Below, in pieces: positions 25,909-37,469 of a stretch of DNA of 64,000 bases. The stretch is from contig NC_057767.1 of the NCBI RefSeq assembly GCF_010389155.1, positions 21,091,723-21,155,722 of the forward strand. The letters run 5' to 3'. Within the stretch, counting starts at the first letter, position 1, and every line of letters begins with the position of its first letter. The translations under genes were made by a program, and so were the position numbers. The DNA comes from Erigeron canadensis (taxonomy: Eukaryota > Streptophyta > Magnoliopsida > Asterales > Asteraceae). The notes below the pieces were generated by a model that saw only the letters and a program-made list of their open reading frames with translations, ran no database searches and was not told where the DNA came from.

Positions 25909-26929
25909 CTTATCATCATCCAAAACCATATCGTCATCAACTTCATCTTAGAAAGAAAAATGGAGAAAAAAGAGTTACAATTATTTTTTATTGAACGTGT
26001 TTAGAGAAGATTACCTTTTCATTGTCCGAATCCTTAACATCAATATATAATATCACGCGATTTCGTTGCTTCCAAGTTTACCTTATGCCTTCTCTTTCTC
26101 ATCGATGAAGCATCACTTTCATTTTCTAACATCCTCATTTGTTGGAAAGGTGAAGCCGCATTCAAATCAATGTTTTCATTCAAGTCAAATGCAACTTTTT
26201 TTTTGTCATTCCAAAAGTGATCAGTGTCTTCAAAGTTCTATAAAAAAAACATGAATAACAATACATTAATATTAATAATAATATAATAAAATCGTATGTA
26301 AAAATATGAATTATTGAATAACAATACATTTATAATAATATAATACATTTATAATTTATATAATAATATAATAAAATCGCATGAAAAAATATAAACTAAA
26401 ACACATTACGTTACTCATCCTATTGGATTGGATGATAGGTTAGCTGTGCATCTTGTTCGTTGAAAAATATAATACACTAAAATAAAAGAAAAGCTTTTGC
26501 ATTTTATAGTACCATAAAAAAATCTTCTGCCATTTTAAAAATATCAGTTATTGATAATTACATTTTCATTTACTGGTCCTAATGAAAATTTAAATTATTT
26601 TCAATCATGCAAATTTAAAATACATTTAACATTTATAGTGCCATAAAGTAAATCTTCTAAATCTTCAATTAGTTGTCAACTTGTCATGTATCATACCTTT
26701 TCTTTTCAAGAGGCTATATACATTTACTTTTAATTTGATTGTATTGTATTAAAAAGGTGATTAATATTTTGGTAGTATTAACAACTTACCATGCTTATAT
26801 GAGTTCTAGTTTGACTTTGTATTTCAATGGCTTAGATTACTTTTTATTTTTATTTTCAACGGTTAAGATCAAAACCTGAAACTATTTTTTTCTCTTTGCT
26901 CTACCGGCAATGTATATATATGTATATAA
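25909..26929. other. Gene-free AT-rich stretch
   Basis: No supported frame. Small repeats of AATAATATAATA type around 26270-26380. Confidence 0.4.
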
Positions 26930-27504
26930 CTAGGTTTTTTACCCGCACGTTGTGTGGTTTTAAAGTTTTTAGTATTGAGATTGATAACCAATAAAATTAG
27001 TTTAATTAGCATAAAATTAATGTAATAGATAAATATATGTTAAAAACAAAACAATATGAAAAATATTAAAAATATAATTAAGATGAATAATACTAAAAAG
27101 TAATTTACCTATGAAGTTAGAATACGGAACCTATCTAATCACAAGAACGAATTGTGTAGATGTTTTTGTTTTTATATTTTTTAAATATTATTTAAGTAAC
27201 AATTCATTTGTAATTATGGATATAAATATAAATAGTCTTCATTTTTGGTTAGTACGTGATTTAATATAAGATTAGATCATTTTCAATAATTTATTTCTTA
27301 AAATATAGTTAAAATTAATTGGGATTAAAATTTTGTTGCCAAATCTTTTAAATTCTATCTAATTTTATTTATTTATATTATACATATTATAAAAAAAACA
27401 TGGAGATGTCACGTAAGCTAAAATCCTATGTGGCAATGTTTGAACATAGCTTTGGTTTTGAGGAGTGCTTTAGAAAGCTTGATCTACTACTCTTTTAATA
27501 TAGA
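26930..27504 (-). mobile_element. Non-autonomous Helitron with both ends (575 bp)
   Basis: On the minus strand the 5' end is A|TCTATATTAAAAGAGTAG at 27504. The 3' end has a hairpin-forming word (CCACACAACGTGCGGG) followed by TAAAAAAC and CTAG then T at 26930. The flanking A and T fit Helitron insertion. No coding frame inside. The 3' terminal words resemble those of the Helitron ending at 6552, so the two may be mobilised by the same enzyme. Confidence 0.7.
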
Positions 27505-29190
27505 TATATAGATATATATATATATATATATAATATATAAAACTACATAAACTTTATAATACATTGTTGTGAAGTTACACATTTTCAATATTGGAAATCA
27601 CTACTTTTATCTCATTCTAACAATCTTACTTAACACTTTCCTTATTATTTAATTAACTCTCATAGGTTAAATATTAATTAATACTTACCTCGTTTATATT
27701 TTCTCAAATTTTCCATTTTATATTTGAAAAACGGATTAACTATGGGTTCTTACACAACATATTCGAAGTCATTGTATTGCATGAGTATCTTTTTAAATCT
27801 TCTTGTACTTTTACAAAAAAGGAAACTCTAGTATATTTATTCAAAAGATACGAGCATGGTACCCGGGTAATGCAGCGGCGGTAGCGGGGAAGACGGTTTA
27901 GTGGTGTCGGTGATGGTACTCTTGGTGGTGGTTGCGATGTCAAGTGGTGTAGGTTGATGTAATTGTGATAGTTGAAATTTTTAAAAGATAAGGACTTAAA
28001 GGGTTAATTATTAAAATAAAGGTTTAGAGTGTACATTATAATTCATTAAGAACAAAACATAAAAAGTCAAGGGTAATTCTGGTAATTCAAAGGTAGAATT
28101 ACCTAAAATAAAAAGAGGCAATATTTTTTTTATAAATGAGTAAAGATAAAGATAAAGATAATTTTTTCGGTTTTAGAAATTTTAATATGCTATTACTAAA
28201 AACTAGAAGAACAAAACGTAAGACCCAAAACGTGCATGTAGCCATGTAGGCCCTATTTGATATCTACTTTGATAAGTGTTCGATCAGAATGAATTAGGCC
28301 CAATGTTGAGACCATTTAGGCCCAAGTTTTAACCTTGTTACATTTTGAACTTTATTAGTTCGTAAAACCTATTTTTAAAAAGAAGGTACACCTAAAGAAG
28401 ATCTGAAGATGTGTTGCCAAGTTGATTGAGTAGAAGCATATAGCATATCATATTTGAAAGGAGGACACGTGATAGACGTAATTATTGACTCAAAGTTGCA
28501 CAAAGGATCATTTGATGGTTTAAGAATTGGTCATATACATGTTTAGCGTTTATAGAGGTGAATTACTTTTAAGATATCAACTTTTTAAAGGAAGCGAGAA
28601 TCAATCAGAAACTTCCATTTCACATGTGCAACTACAACTTGCACATTGACAAGATAATGGTGATGTGAAAATGGAGATCAACAAGTCCATAAAAAATGAT
28701 CCCGTTTTAGTTATTGCGTCCTTTAAATTCTTAAACAACCACTCGGCGTTAATAATGACACTAGTTTTATGAATCTATCACCAAAATGTTTCACTGAATT
28801 CAAATAACCATTTCATTAGTTATAGTTTGAGGATGATTTTAGAGTTACATATTTTCAAATTGCAATCTACATAGAAATCCCTTGTACAAATTATCTTCTG
28901 GTTATATGTGATATGTTTAATAAACGGAGTTGGAGTGTATATGCGCATTTGTTCGTTGTTAATTTCGCTAGAGTAGTAGTTGGCACGTGGTAGTTGAAAA
29001 CTTCTAACCAAAAATTGGCTCTATCAATTCCCTAAGTGATTAAAGGAGCAGCCAACTAAGTTTAAACGTAGTGACAATCGATTTACACAACTGATTATTC
29101 ATTGCTGAGAAAGTTGTACTTTTATATAGTGAGGAGTGCGTCGGTACTATGAATGATGCGCAGTTGTGCACCTCTCAAAAACAAATTTCA
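27505..29190. other. Gene-free stretch
   Basis: A TA run follows the Helitron. ORFs at 27740-27943 and 28820-29011 (minus) have no recognisable family or codon pattern. Nothing else identified. Confidence 0.4.
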
Positions 29191-30191
29191 GAGAAATGAT
29201 TTATTAACCTAAATATATTAACCTAATTATCAACCTAATAATATGGGCCTAAAACCTGTCATCATAAAAATACTTTTACTTTAATTTCTGTTTTACCCTT
29301 ATTAATTTACTAAAATATTAATCAAATAAACGAAACGACTTTTCGTTTCTTCCGATCACTTTTATTTTTCACAAAATCTATTTTCTAATCTTGCTTCATT
29401 GCTTCTTTCACGCAGTCATAGTCATCGATTTTCTCCAGGCCACAAAATTAAGGTATGTAGATAATTGCTTATATCCTTGTCATGTTATTCAACTAATTTA
29501 TTGAATCCAAATATATATATCCAGGAAATGAGTGTTTGTATTCATTTTAAAGTTGTTGTCATGCCTTTTTTGTTTTATCCAGGAAATGAGTGTTTGTATT
29601 TATTTTAAAGTTGGTGTTGCATTTTCTTATGGATGGTTGTACACTATATTTGAGTTATTATATAGACATTAGATTGAAAAAGCCATATTTTTGTTAGTAT
29701 CTTAATGTTGTATTTCATTTTGTAGGATGTTAGTTATGTGCAGGTGGTTTAGTTTTTAAAGGATTGATGATATCTTTGATTGCAGGAGATATAGGAAAAC
29801 CTGTTGCGAAACTAGAGAAAGTGGCAAAGTGCCAATTGTTGATGGAACTTGTACATGAAAATATCCTATTTATGAGATGGTTAAATTGGTTAATAATCGA
29901 AAAACATATACATATAAAGAGAAAATTTACTATTTCTTGTGCAGATCTTCTATACACATAATATCGATCTATGTGAATTAAAAAAATTATATAATATTTA
30001 AACTGCAAGTTTGCAGGGAAAAAAAAGAGATACTTGTATATTAAATTATTTATTAAGGACAAAGTAGGAAATACAATTAACCATTAAAACATGAATTTAA
30101 ATTAAATGTAAAAAATGACAAGTGTTAGGCCCATATTATATTATTAGGTTGATAATTAGGTTAATATATTTAGGTTAATTAATAATTTCTC
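29191..30191. mobile_element. MULE-like element with about 80-bp terminal inverted repeats, possibly with captured gene DNA
   Basis: Left arm GAGAAATGATTTATTAACC... and right arm (other strand) GAGAAATTATTAATTAACC... pair over about 80 bp, including TTAACCTAATTATCAACC and a shared ATGGGCCTAA. The interior has splice-like signals (TTAAG|GTATGT near 29452, TTGATTGCAG|GAGATATAGG near 29786) and a 40-bp duplication (CCAGGAAATGAGTGTTTGTA at about 29522 and 29579). The plus-strand frame near 29764-29961 is short and unrecognised. A long-TIR element carrying exon-like DNA would be a Pack-MULE; no transposase is present and no clear 9-bp duplication was found. Confidence 0.5.
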
Positions 30192-30251
30192 ATGAAAGAA
30201 AACTTTTATATAAATAATTTGCAGCTGTCAGAAAAAAATGAAAATAAAAAG

Positions 30252-30286
<35 letters not shown>
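30252..30286. repeat. (TA)n microsatellite
   Basis: Uninterrupted TA run. Confidence 0.9.
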
Positions 30287-30289
<3 letters not shown>

Positions 30290-30563
30290 GAGACAATTAA
30301 ATAAGAATACTTTTAAAAATACTTTTAAAATAAGAACGGTAAAAACACCTTAAAAACATCATTTTGATGCATTAAAAGTATATATATATCAAAGTGGATG
30401 AGCTAGAGCTTATGATTGTAAAAATACTGTGAAACAACAAATATATAATAGATGTGTCAAAACATAAGTTTAAACTTATAAAAATTGTGTCGTATGGCTG
30501 CACATATTAGAGTATAGCTTATAAAAATTATAAAAGTGTTTGATACATAAGATGTGTCAAACA

Positions 30564-31589
30564 CAATGTTTTCAACTCAGCCGGTCGGACCAATCCGACC
30601 GGGGTCTGACCGGGATTTTTTTGGATTCCAATCGGACCAACCCCGGTCTGATAGCTAAAATTGAACCGGACTGAACCGGGATGAACCGGATGATTCGCTT
30701 GAACCGACCGGTGTTTGAACCGGACTGAACCGGTCAAATTAGTAATTTCTAAGTGATAAAACTAAAAAAATGGGATAAAAAGAACAGCCACCACTACAAC
30801 AGCTCTATCGCATTTTCCACCACCAGAGCTCTGTCGTGTTTGCCATCCACCACATTTTAGCTCTATTGCGTTCGCCATCTAGCGTCGACAACATCAGTGT
30901 ATTCAGATTCAGGTACCTTGACGATATCGAGAAAAGATAAAACTCGTCGGAGTTTAAAAAATAGTTGATTAGGACGGAAAACAGAAGACGTCTTAATCAT
31001 CTTGTGTATTGAATCCTTTGAAAAAGAACGTGTGTTTGTGTGTTGTCTGATTTAAAATTGATTCAAGGATTTGTTGTTGCAATTTGCCGATTTGGTGAGA
31101 TCTGCTTTTTAAGTTGTATATGGAGTTAGATTAGATGGAGAGTGATAAAAGAAATATCAAATGTGTGGACATGGATAGCAAGTGAAATAAAAATGGAAGG
31201 CACACGTGATTCTTTTAGCTTTTGCCTACACTCACAAGTCACAATTTGTAGTTGGTAAAGTATTTGATTTGAACCCTTTATTTAATATATTCGTATAATA
31301 TATAGGAAATGATTAATCTTCTAAATATAATAGCTTAAAGATCTTCCTAACTTTTAGATAATGATATATGATATTAAAAAAGAGAATTAGTGGTATCCAC
31401 ATGACACATGTCATCATATAAAACTATTGGAAAGATTTTTAGGCTAGTTTTTTAGAAAGATAAATCATTTTCCATAAAATATATCTATAGTACGTACATG
31501 TATTTGTAAACACGGTCCAATCCCGGTCTAACTAATCAGTAAATTTTAATGAGAACAGTTCAATATCCGATCCGATTTTCAAAACATTG
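30564..31589. mobile_element. Non-autonomous hAT element with exact 8-bp duplication (1026 bp)
   Basis: Flanked by GTCAAACA at 30556-30563 and 31590-31597. Ends are CAATGTTTTCAA and, on the other strand, CAATGTTTTGAA. Subterminal regions are filled with CCGGTC / GACCGG / CCGGTTC words (30590-30735 and 31510-31580). No transposase frame; the 69-residue ORF in the left end is repeat sequence. Confidence 0.8.
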
Positions 31590-31597
31590 GTCAAACA

Positions 31598-32228
31598 TAC
31601 AAATAATCTACTTGATAACATATATCATGGTTTTAGTGTAAAAAACTATAGAGTTAACGATTATTTTAAGGCACTTCACATGTTTGATTGGTGATTATAA
31701 ATTTTCAATAAAGTTAGTGCTCAATAGTTTAAGTGCCATCCCCAAAAACGAATAATCTTTACGGTTTATCTTTTTGAAATTAAAAACAAAACCATGTTTA
31801 TAAGCCAAATACTTTAAAACAACCCGAACAATAGTTTTAACTTTATAATCGTAATTAAGTGCCTTGTTAGTCTTCAATTTATATTACTTTATATCTAGTT
31901 CAACAAAATTTGACCAACACCAACTTATAAGGTCTTTGTCAGACATCTTCGTCTTTCTTTCTCACTGTCAAATCAGTTTTTCTCTCTTCTAAATCACCTC
32001 TTCATCACTCACTACCGACCCTACTCCTTCCTCACCTTTTCCTCATTTTTTTCTCAACTTTTATTTATAATTTAATATATCAAAATAAAAAACACAAACT
32101 TAATTTTATTTTATTTTTTAAATTTCATTACACATTACAACTAAAGTTCAAACAAACTACATAATTAAAACATTACAATTAAATTAAAACTATATAAAAT
32201 CAAACAACATTATTAAAACTACAAAAAA
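31598..32228. other. Gene-free stretch downstream of the Harbinger ORF1 pseudogene
   Basis: No supported frame; AT-rich. Confidence 0.4.
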
Positions 32229-33414
32229 CTACTCGTCGTCCTCGTCCTCGTCGGCCTCTTCGTCGTCTTCAGCATCGGCATAAAACTTACTCCCCCACTT
32301 TTCCTGCAAGATATTTCGATATGACATGTGAGCCTTCAAGTCTTTCCTCGACAGACCCGTTGGAATCGGTTATGCCAAAAACTTCATGGCATCCCTAATT
32401 TGGGCCTGTTCTAAAGCTTCTTATTGCATGCGAACATACGCAGTAATAGTTTGGGCCGTTTCTGAACCCGATTACCGGTTAAATGTTGCATCGGACGAAC
32501 TAGACAACCTACAAATTACGTTGCGACCCGGTGATCACCTAATTGGGTCATCACTAAATAACCCTTCAACTGAGGGACCCGTTTCACTTGCAGTCGGGGT
32601 CGAACCACGAGGCATATCAACGCTAGTCAAATCTATCACCGGTGCCAGTTACCTACTCGTCGAGGCATTGTCTTTCCAAAAGCTGACCACGTCTTGAAGA
32701 AGGTCATAGCACCTTTGGTAATGCCAATGTTTCTCCCCTGTCGTTCTCTTGTACAACGCAATGGCTGCGTCGGATACCTGTCTGTCATACGCCCCGCTTT
32801 GCCGACCCTGTTGACTAACTTTCTTGAACGCCGCACCAAAATGCTTAACACCCTTTTTTATCTTGTTCCATTTGCCATGTATTTGGCTTTTCAAACGGGG
32901 GTCGTATTTCGTATCCTTGTTGAACATTTCCACAATTTTATTCCAAAACATGGCATTCGAATGATTCCTATCCACGACTGCGTCCTGCGAATAATGCACC
33001 CAACAGCATGCCAACAATTCGGTATCGTCATTCTCCCATTTCCTTTTCTCAAGCGGTTTCTTGGGCCGCCTTCTCTCCCCGCATGAACAACCGTTTCAAC
33101 TTCATCATCAGCAGAGGCGACGCTACACGCTTCGGGTGCATTTTCCGGGTTTTGTTGTTGTTGTTGTTGTTGTTGTTGAAATTCGAACGCCCTTTGAGCT
33201 TGAGCTAACGTTATTCCTTGAGTTTCGTTCCAATTATGACCCATAATTGATTGTAGTTCATGGTGTTATAAAACGGTTGTGAAAATGGGTTAACCATAAA
33301 GCCTCCGGGAGGACCCATAGAGGGCGGGTTAGAGGAGCCCGATGGGTGGCTTGTTTGGCTTTGATTGGTCGATGACATTGCCGGTAACGGATAGTCAAGA
33401 ATTTGTTGCCACAT
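32229..33414 (-). pseudogene. Broken Harbinger ORF1-like (Myb/SANT, NAM-associated) gene
   Basis: On the minus strand the frames join into one product of roughly 390 residues: a Pro/Ser/Gln-rich start (near 33375-33414), a poly-Gln run encoded by (CAA)n near 33155-33180, a trihelix/SANT-like block (KPLEKRKWENDDTELLACCW, FWNKI, GKWNKIKKGVKHF, about 32760-33060), a short spacer, and an acidic tail ending EDEDDE-stop at 32229. Such proteins pair with DDE transposases in PIF/Harbinger elements. Damage: frameshifts near 33240 and 33090, a stop after STSR at 32649, and more stops before the acidic tail. No partner transposase is in this window. Family assignment is from memory of the domain. Confidence 0.7.
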
Positions 33415-34230
33415 ATCGGCGGAGGCTTGATTTTGGTTAAGGTTTTAGTTGTTTCGAAACGTGATTTAGGTGAAGAAAGAGAGATTTGAAAGAGTTTTTA
33501 GCTATGTTGGAAAGGATTGTATGTGAAGAAGAGTTTATGTGTGTGTGTGTTTTTTGAACATGTGAAAGGGTTGTTTAAATAAAGAAGGAAAAAAGAAAAA
33601 AAAAAACTACCGTTAGCAATTCAAATTTTAAGGAAAAACTTTTTTTTTTGTTTTACTCGGCAAAAAGGGACCCACACACACTCCCCTTCCCCATCGACCC
33701 CCTTCGATGCATGGATGGAAGTTGAGGACTCGGACATCGATGAGATTGCTGCCAACCGGTCCCCATCGACGAGCCTCACGAAGGAGGTGTCGACGGCCCG
33801 TTAGCACCGGCCCAAGGCTCGTTTCTAACAGTTTCGTTGGTTCATCGTCGGCTCTTGTCATTTAAGTAATGTTGTTGGCAATAACTTGTTAGTTATATAC
33901 TTATGTTCATCGGATTTATAGTCTGTTAATTGATGAGTGGGAGACGGGAATGGTGGATCCACTAAAAATAGGAATGTTATGTATGTTTGGCACAAAATTT
34001 GGAGCTGAAGTTGTGATTAGCAGTATGGAGTTGGAGCTTAAGGCTAATCCTAGAAGCTAAAGTTTGAGGTTGGGCTTAAGTATTAGAGACTTTTTTTTCA
34101 ACCTTTCTTAAATAAGCGTGTACTATAAAAATCTTTTGGGGCTTTTAAAGATTTTTATGGCTGGGACTTATCGTCTTAAATGCATATCAAACAAAACTAT
34201 CATTTTAATATGAGCTTATTCTAAAAGCTT
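33415..34230. other. Possible outer part of the Harbinger element, no gene
   Basis: Includes a (GT)n run near 33538 and a GC-rich patch at 33655-33855 (CCCCATCGACCC, CGACGAGCCTCACG) that is unlike its surroundings and may be an element end. Boundaries were not found. Confidence 0.35.
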
Positions 34231-34580
34231 AGAGTGCATTTAGTTCAAGAAAACTCTCATGTTTTCCATTTTCAATTTCCAAGAAAAAATGGAAAATAGG
34301 AAATGCGTTCAAATTCTATTTTTTTTATAATAGTTTTCCATGAAAACAGAAAACATTGTTTTCCACTTTTGTATGGAAAATTAGAAAACACATTTTGATT
34401 GTTTTTCACTTTTCATTTTCCATTTCCAAAATTTTAAAACCTCAATTGTTTTCCATTTTTAATTTTGAACACATTTTCAAAATTTTCATTTATTTTCTAG
34501 AGATGGAAAACTAGTTTAATTTTCTAAAAAATTAGAAATGAAAACTAGAAAACATTTTCTACAACTAATTAAACGCGTCA
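34231..34580. mobile_element. MITE-like repeat built of TTTTCCA / TGGAAAA words
   Basis: Left end GAGTGCATTTAGTTCAAG and right end (other strand) GACGCGTTTAATTAGTTG are similar. The interior repeats TTTTCCATTTTC and AGAAAAC many times on both strands. No clear duplication. Confidence 0.4.
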
Positions 34581-34637
34581 TTAGGACTTTTAAGCTTCTA
34601 AAAACCTCAAACTCTTTAACAAACAACCTGTTGGAAC

Positions 34638-35285
34638 TAGGGCTGTCAATGGGTTCGGGTTCGGGTTAACAGGTTCGGGTTGACGGGTTTGTGGGTTGGA
34701 AAACTCTGACCCTAACCCAACCCACTAAAAGTTTCAAGTCAGAAATTTCAACCCTGACCCACAACCTGCCAACCCATGACCCAACCCATATGACCTGATA
34801 AGCAAATATATATAAATATATAATGGAATAAATCAACCAATATAAAGCTCTATCATTGATGTGTAAGTTGAAAACAAAAAGTACCAAAAAAAGAAAGAAA
34901 TACGATGGTATTATTAGAACTTGGCACAAAGTTAATAAACTTACCATCTCACCCAACATCAGTTAGCATCTCACAAAATTTTGACATTCTTTTATTTTAG
35001 ACGTGAAGTTACTTTAGATTAGATATATAGAAAATGGGAATATGGTGTATGGATAAATAGATAGTAAGTATAAAATATTATATATAAATCAAATATTTTC
35101 AAGATGTTGGGTTGGTGGGTCGACCTGACAACCCAACAAACCAACCCGAACCCAACCTGAAAAAATTCAGGTTGGCGGGTTGGTGGGTTGGCAGGTTGGT
35201 GGGTCGAAAATCCCCAACTCTAACCTGACTTTTTTTGGGTTGGATTCGGGTTGGATTTCGAGTTGGGTCGAGATTGACAGCCCTA
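34638..35285. mobile_element. Non-autonomous hAT element with exact 8-bp duplication (648 bp)
   Basis: Flanked by GTTGGAAC at 34630-34637 and 35286-35293. Perfect inverted ends TAGGGCTGTCAAT / ATTGACAGCCCTA. Subterminal GGGTT(C/G)GG and CCAACCC repeats on both sides (34655-34790 and 35105-35275). The ORFs at 34666-34959 and 35099-35308 are translations of these repeats, not genes. Confidence 0.9.
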
Positions 35286-35398
35286 GTTGGAACTAACAAA
35301 ACTAACAACCTAATGAGTCAACTCTAAAATGCTAATGAGGTGTTAATATGACAAAACTAACACGCAAAGTAACTAAATCACTATTGGAGCAACTTTTT

Positions 35399-35806
35399 AT
35401 ATAAGGGTTTATTCCTATTAAAGGTTTCGTCTATTTAAAGGATCTTATTTTTAAAAAAATCCTAATAATAGGTATATCGTTAATTTTTGACAGACGGAGC
35501 TCGTTAAGTGCCACGTAACTGATGCCACGTCATCAGTTTTGATGGCGTGGCACTTGACTTTGACCGACTCATATACATATATCGAAATTAGGTCGGTCAA
35601 AGTCAAGTGCCACGTCATCAAAGCTGATGACGTAACATCGGTGACGTGGCACTTAACGAGCTCCGTCTGTCAAAAATTAACGATATACCCTTTATTAGGA
35701 ATTTTTTGAAAATAAGATCCTTTAAATAGACGAAAACAAAATAGGTTACCTTTAATAGGAATTTCATGTAAATAGGTTACCTTTTTATGGAATTTTCCCT
35801 TATATA
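35399..35806. mobile_element. Foldback element with about 190-bp arms (MULE-like MITE)
   Basis: The arms pair nearly along the whole length: CGTCTATTTAAAGGATCTTA, CGTTAATTTTTGACAGACGG, AGCTCGTTAAGTGCCACGT and GACTTTGACCGAC all recur as complements at the other side. The loop is only about 30 bp (around 35570-35600). Such long arms are typical of Mutator-like elements, but no 9-bp duplication could be confirmed. The right arm carries an internal duplication of AATAGGTTACCTTT. Confidence 0.65.
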
Positions 35807-36326
35807 TATACACTGTAACAATTCCAAAACTATATATTAGATTTCATGTTTTTAAAGTTTATTTACATGCAAAACGTTATAAAAACGTATGTGGTAAAGG
35901 AGAAGTTTTTTTCAAATCGTTATTTATAATAGTTTGTTAACATGTGAACGCAAATGTGAACAAATTCATCAAGTTCACACAAGGTTGGTTTGAAGTTTTT
36001 GAAAAAATATTTCTTTTACATCATACATTTATATAACGTTTAACATGTCAAAGGAATTTTAAAACATGTGAACTTATAAACTTACTAGTTCTTACCGTTT
36101 AAAAAAAAATGTTTTTCTAGAAATTAAAAAATTTATAAATACGGAGTATAAATGTTATCATATAATTTGAGTTGGATATTCTTTCAGGAATATTATTCTT
36201 TACACTATATACTATCTAATTACAATCGTTTCTTTCATGATGAACTGACAATTAAAAGGCCCAAAAAATGAATGCACCTTCACATCATGAAATACTAAGC
36301 ACATTAAAAAAAACATGATAAAATTA
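35807..36326. other. Downstream intergenic DNA of the kinase gene
   Basis: AT-rich, no supported frame; the 3'UTR of the kinase gene should lie at its right end. Confidence 0.4.
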
Positions 36327-37469
36327 CTAGACTGTAGCTTCATTCTCAATTTGATCCAGTAACTTGACAACTTCATTCATACTTGGTCGCAATTTATTCG
36401 ATTCAGTAGTACAAAACGTTGCGATTTTGATGAACTCCAAAACCTCATTTTCGTTTACTTCATCTTTCGACATTCCAACATCTACCATTTCCATTTCTCG
36501 ATTTTGTGATACCATTTTCGCAGCCCATTCAACTAATCGAATCTCTTTTCCATCGTCTTTCATTGGCCAATTCGGACGCTTAGAAGTCACAATCTCAAAC
36601 ATTAGTATCCCAAAACTATAAACATCTCCCATAACAGTAGCTGCAGGAGCCCCATAGAAATACTCTGGGGGCATATACCCCATTGTCCCTGCTACTTGAG
36701 TCGATACATGAGAATGTGAATCCTCAATCCTTCGGGCTAGCCCAAAATCCGCTATATGAGCCTCAAATTCCTCATCTAATAACACATTACTTGCTTTTAT
36801 ATCTCTATGAATTATAGGCGTATCCAAATTATGCATAAATGCTAGCCCTTTTGCTACCCCTTTAATAATTTTAACTCTAGTTTTCCAAGACAACCGTGTC
36901 CGTACGGTTAAGGATTCGTTATTAGCGGACGACATGTCGTAAAGCCATTGGTCTAAGCTCCCATTTGCGATAAATTCATAAATCAAAATCCTATCAGAAC
37001 CCGTAGCACAATATCCATAAAATTTCACAATGTTATCATGTTTTCTGATCTTGCCAAGTGTCTCCATCTCAGCCCGAAATTCTCTATACCCTTGAAAGGC
37101 GTCAGCGCCGAGCTTTTTAACAGCTACGGTGACGCCCCAAGGGAGATCGGCTTTATAAACCAACCCGAAACTTCCATCGCCTACAATTAAATCAGGGGAG
37201 AAGTTTCGGGTTGCTTTGACTAAGTCAGACATATCAATTTGATTCAAAGATGGATCAAACAGTTGGCTTTCCGCTACGCTAATAAAAGAAGTTGACATAC
37301 CGAGATTCGGGGCTGTTCGGATTGCTCTAGTACGATGTCTGGATTCTGGGTCATGAGTTGTTTTCTTTTTTGTGTGACATATGCAGTAGATAAAGGAGCA
37401 TATAAGGGTGATGAAGATGAAGCTGGCGGTGGCACCTATGATGGCTTGAAGGACTGGATCCATGACCAT
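36327..37469 (-). CDS. Receptor-like Ser/Thr kinase with one membrane segment and no ectodomain
   Basis: A single-exon frame of 380 residues. Residues 8-30 form one hydrophobic segment preceded by only a few residues, so there is no extracellular domain. A basic juxtamembrane stretch follows, then a full kinase domain (about 92-374): GDGSFGLV loop 97-104, VAVKK Lys118, helix-C Glu134, HRDIKASN catalytic loop (Asp223, RD type), DFG 241-243, GTMGYMPPEY activation segment, DVYSFGI, and RPSMNEV near the end. No essential residue is missing, so it should be active, anchored in a membrane with the kinase in the cytosol. The domain resembles LRR-type receptor kinases of the EMS1/PSKR-like groups. 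Start: MVMDP; a second Met two codons on is equally possible. It could be a truncated LRR receptor kinase or a stable ectodomain-less subfamily; I cannot name an orthologue. No TATA box recognised. Confidence 0.9.
   Translation of the reverse strand: MVMDPVLQAIIGATASFIFITLICSFIYCICHTKKKTTHDPESRHRTRAIRTAPNLGMSTSFISVAESQLFDPSLNQIDMSDLVKATRNFSPDLIVGDGSFGLVYKADLPWGVTVAVKKLGADAFQGYREFRAEMETLGKIRKHDNIVKFYGYCATGSDRILIYEFIANGSLDQWLYDMSSANNESLTVRTRLSWKTRVKIIKGVAKGLAFMHNLDTPIIHRDIKASNVLLDEEFEAHIADFGLARRIEDSHSHVSTQVAGTMGYMPPEYFYGAPAATVMGDVYSFGILMFEIVTSKRPNWPMKDDGKEIRLVEWAAKMVSQNREMEMVDVGMSKDEVNENEVLEFIKIATFCTTESNKLRPSMNEVVKLLDQIENEATV

Noticed and set aside
32386..33246. Plus-strand ORFs across the Harbinger ORF1 region
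   Set aside because: The minus strand carries the SANT-like domain; the plus-strand frames include poly-Val from the (GTT)n run.
34666..35308. ORFs of 97 and 69 residues
   Set aside because: They are translations of GGGTTCGG/CCAACCC subterminal repeats of a hAT element.
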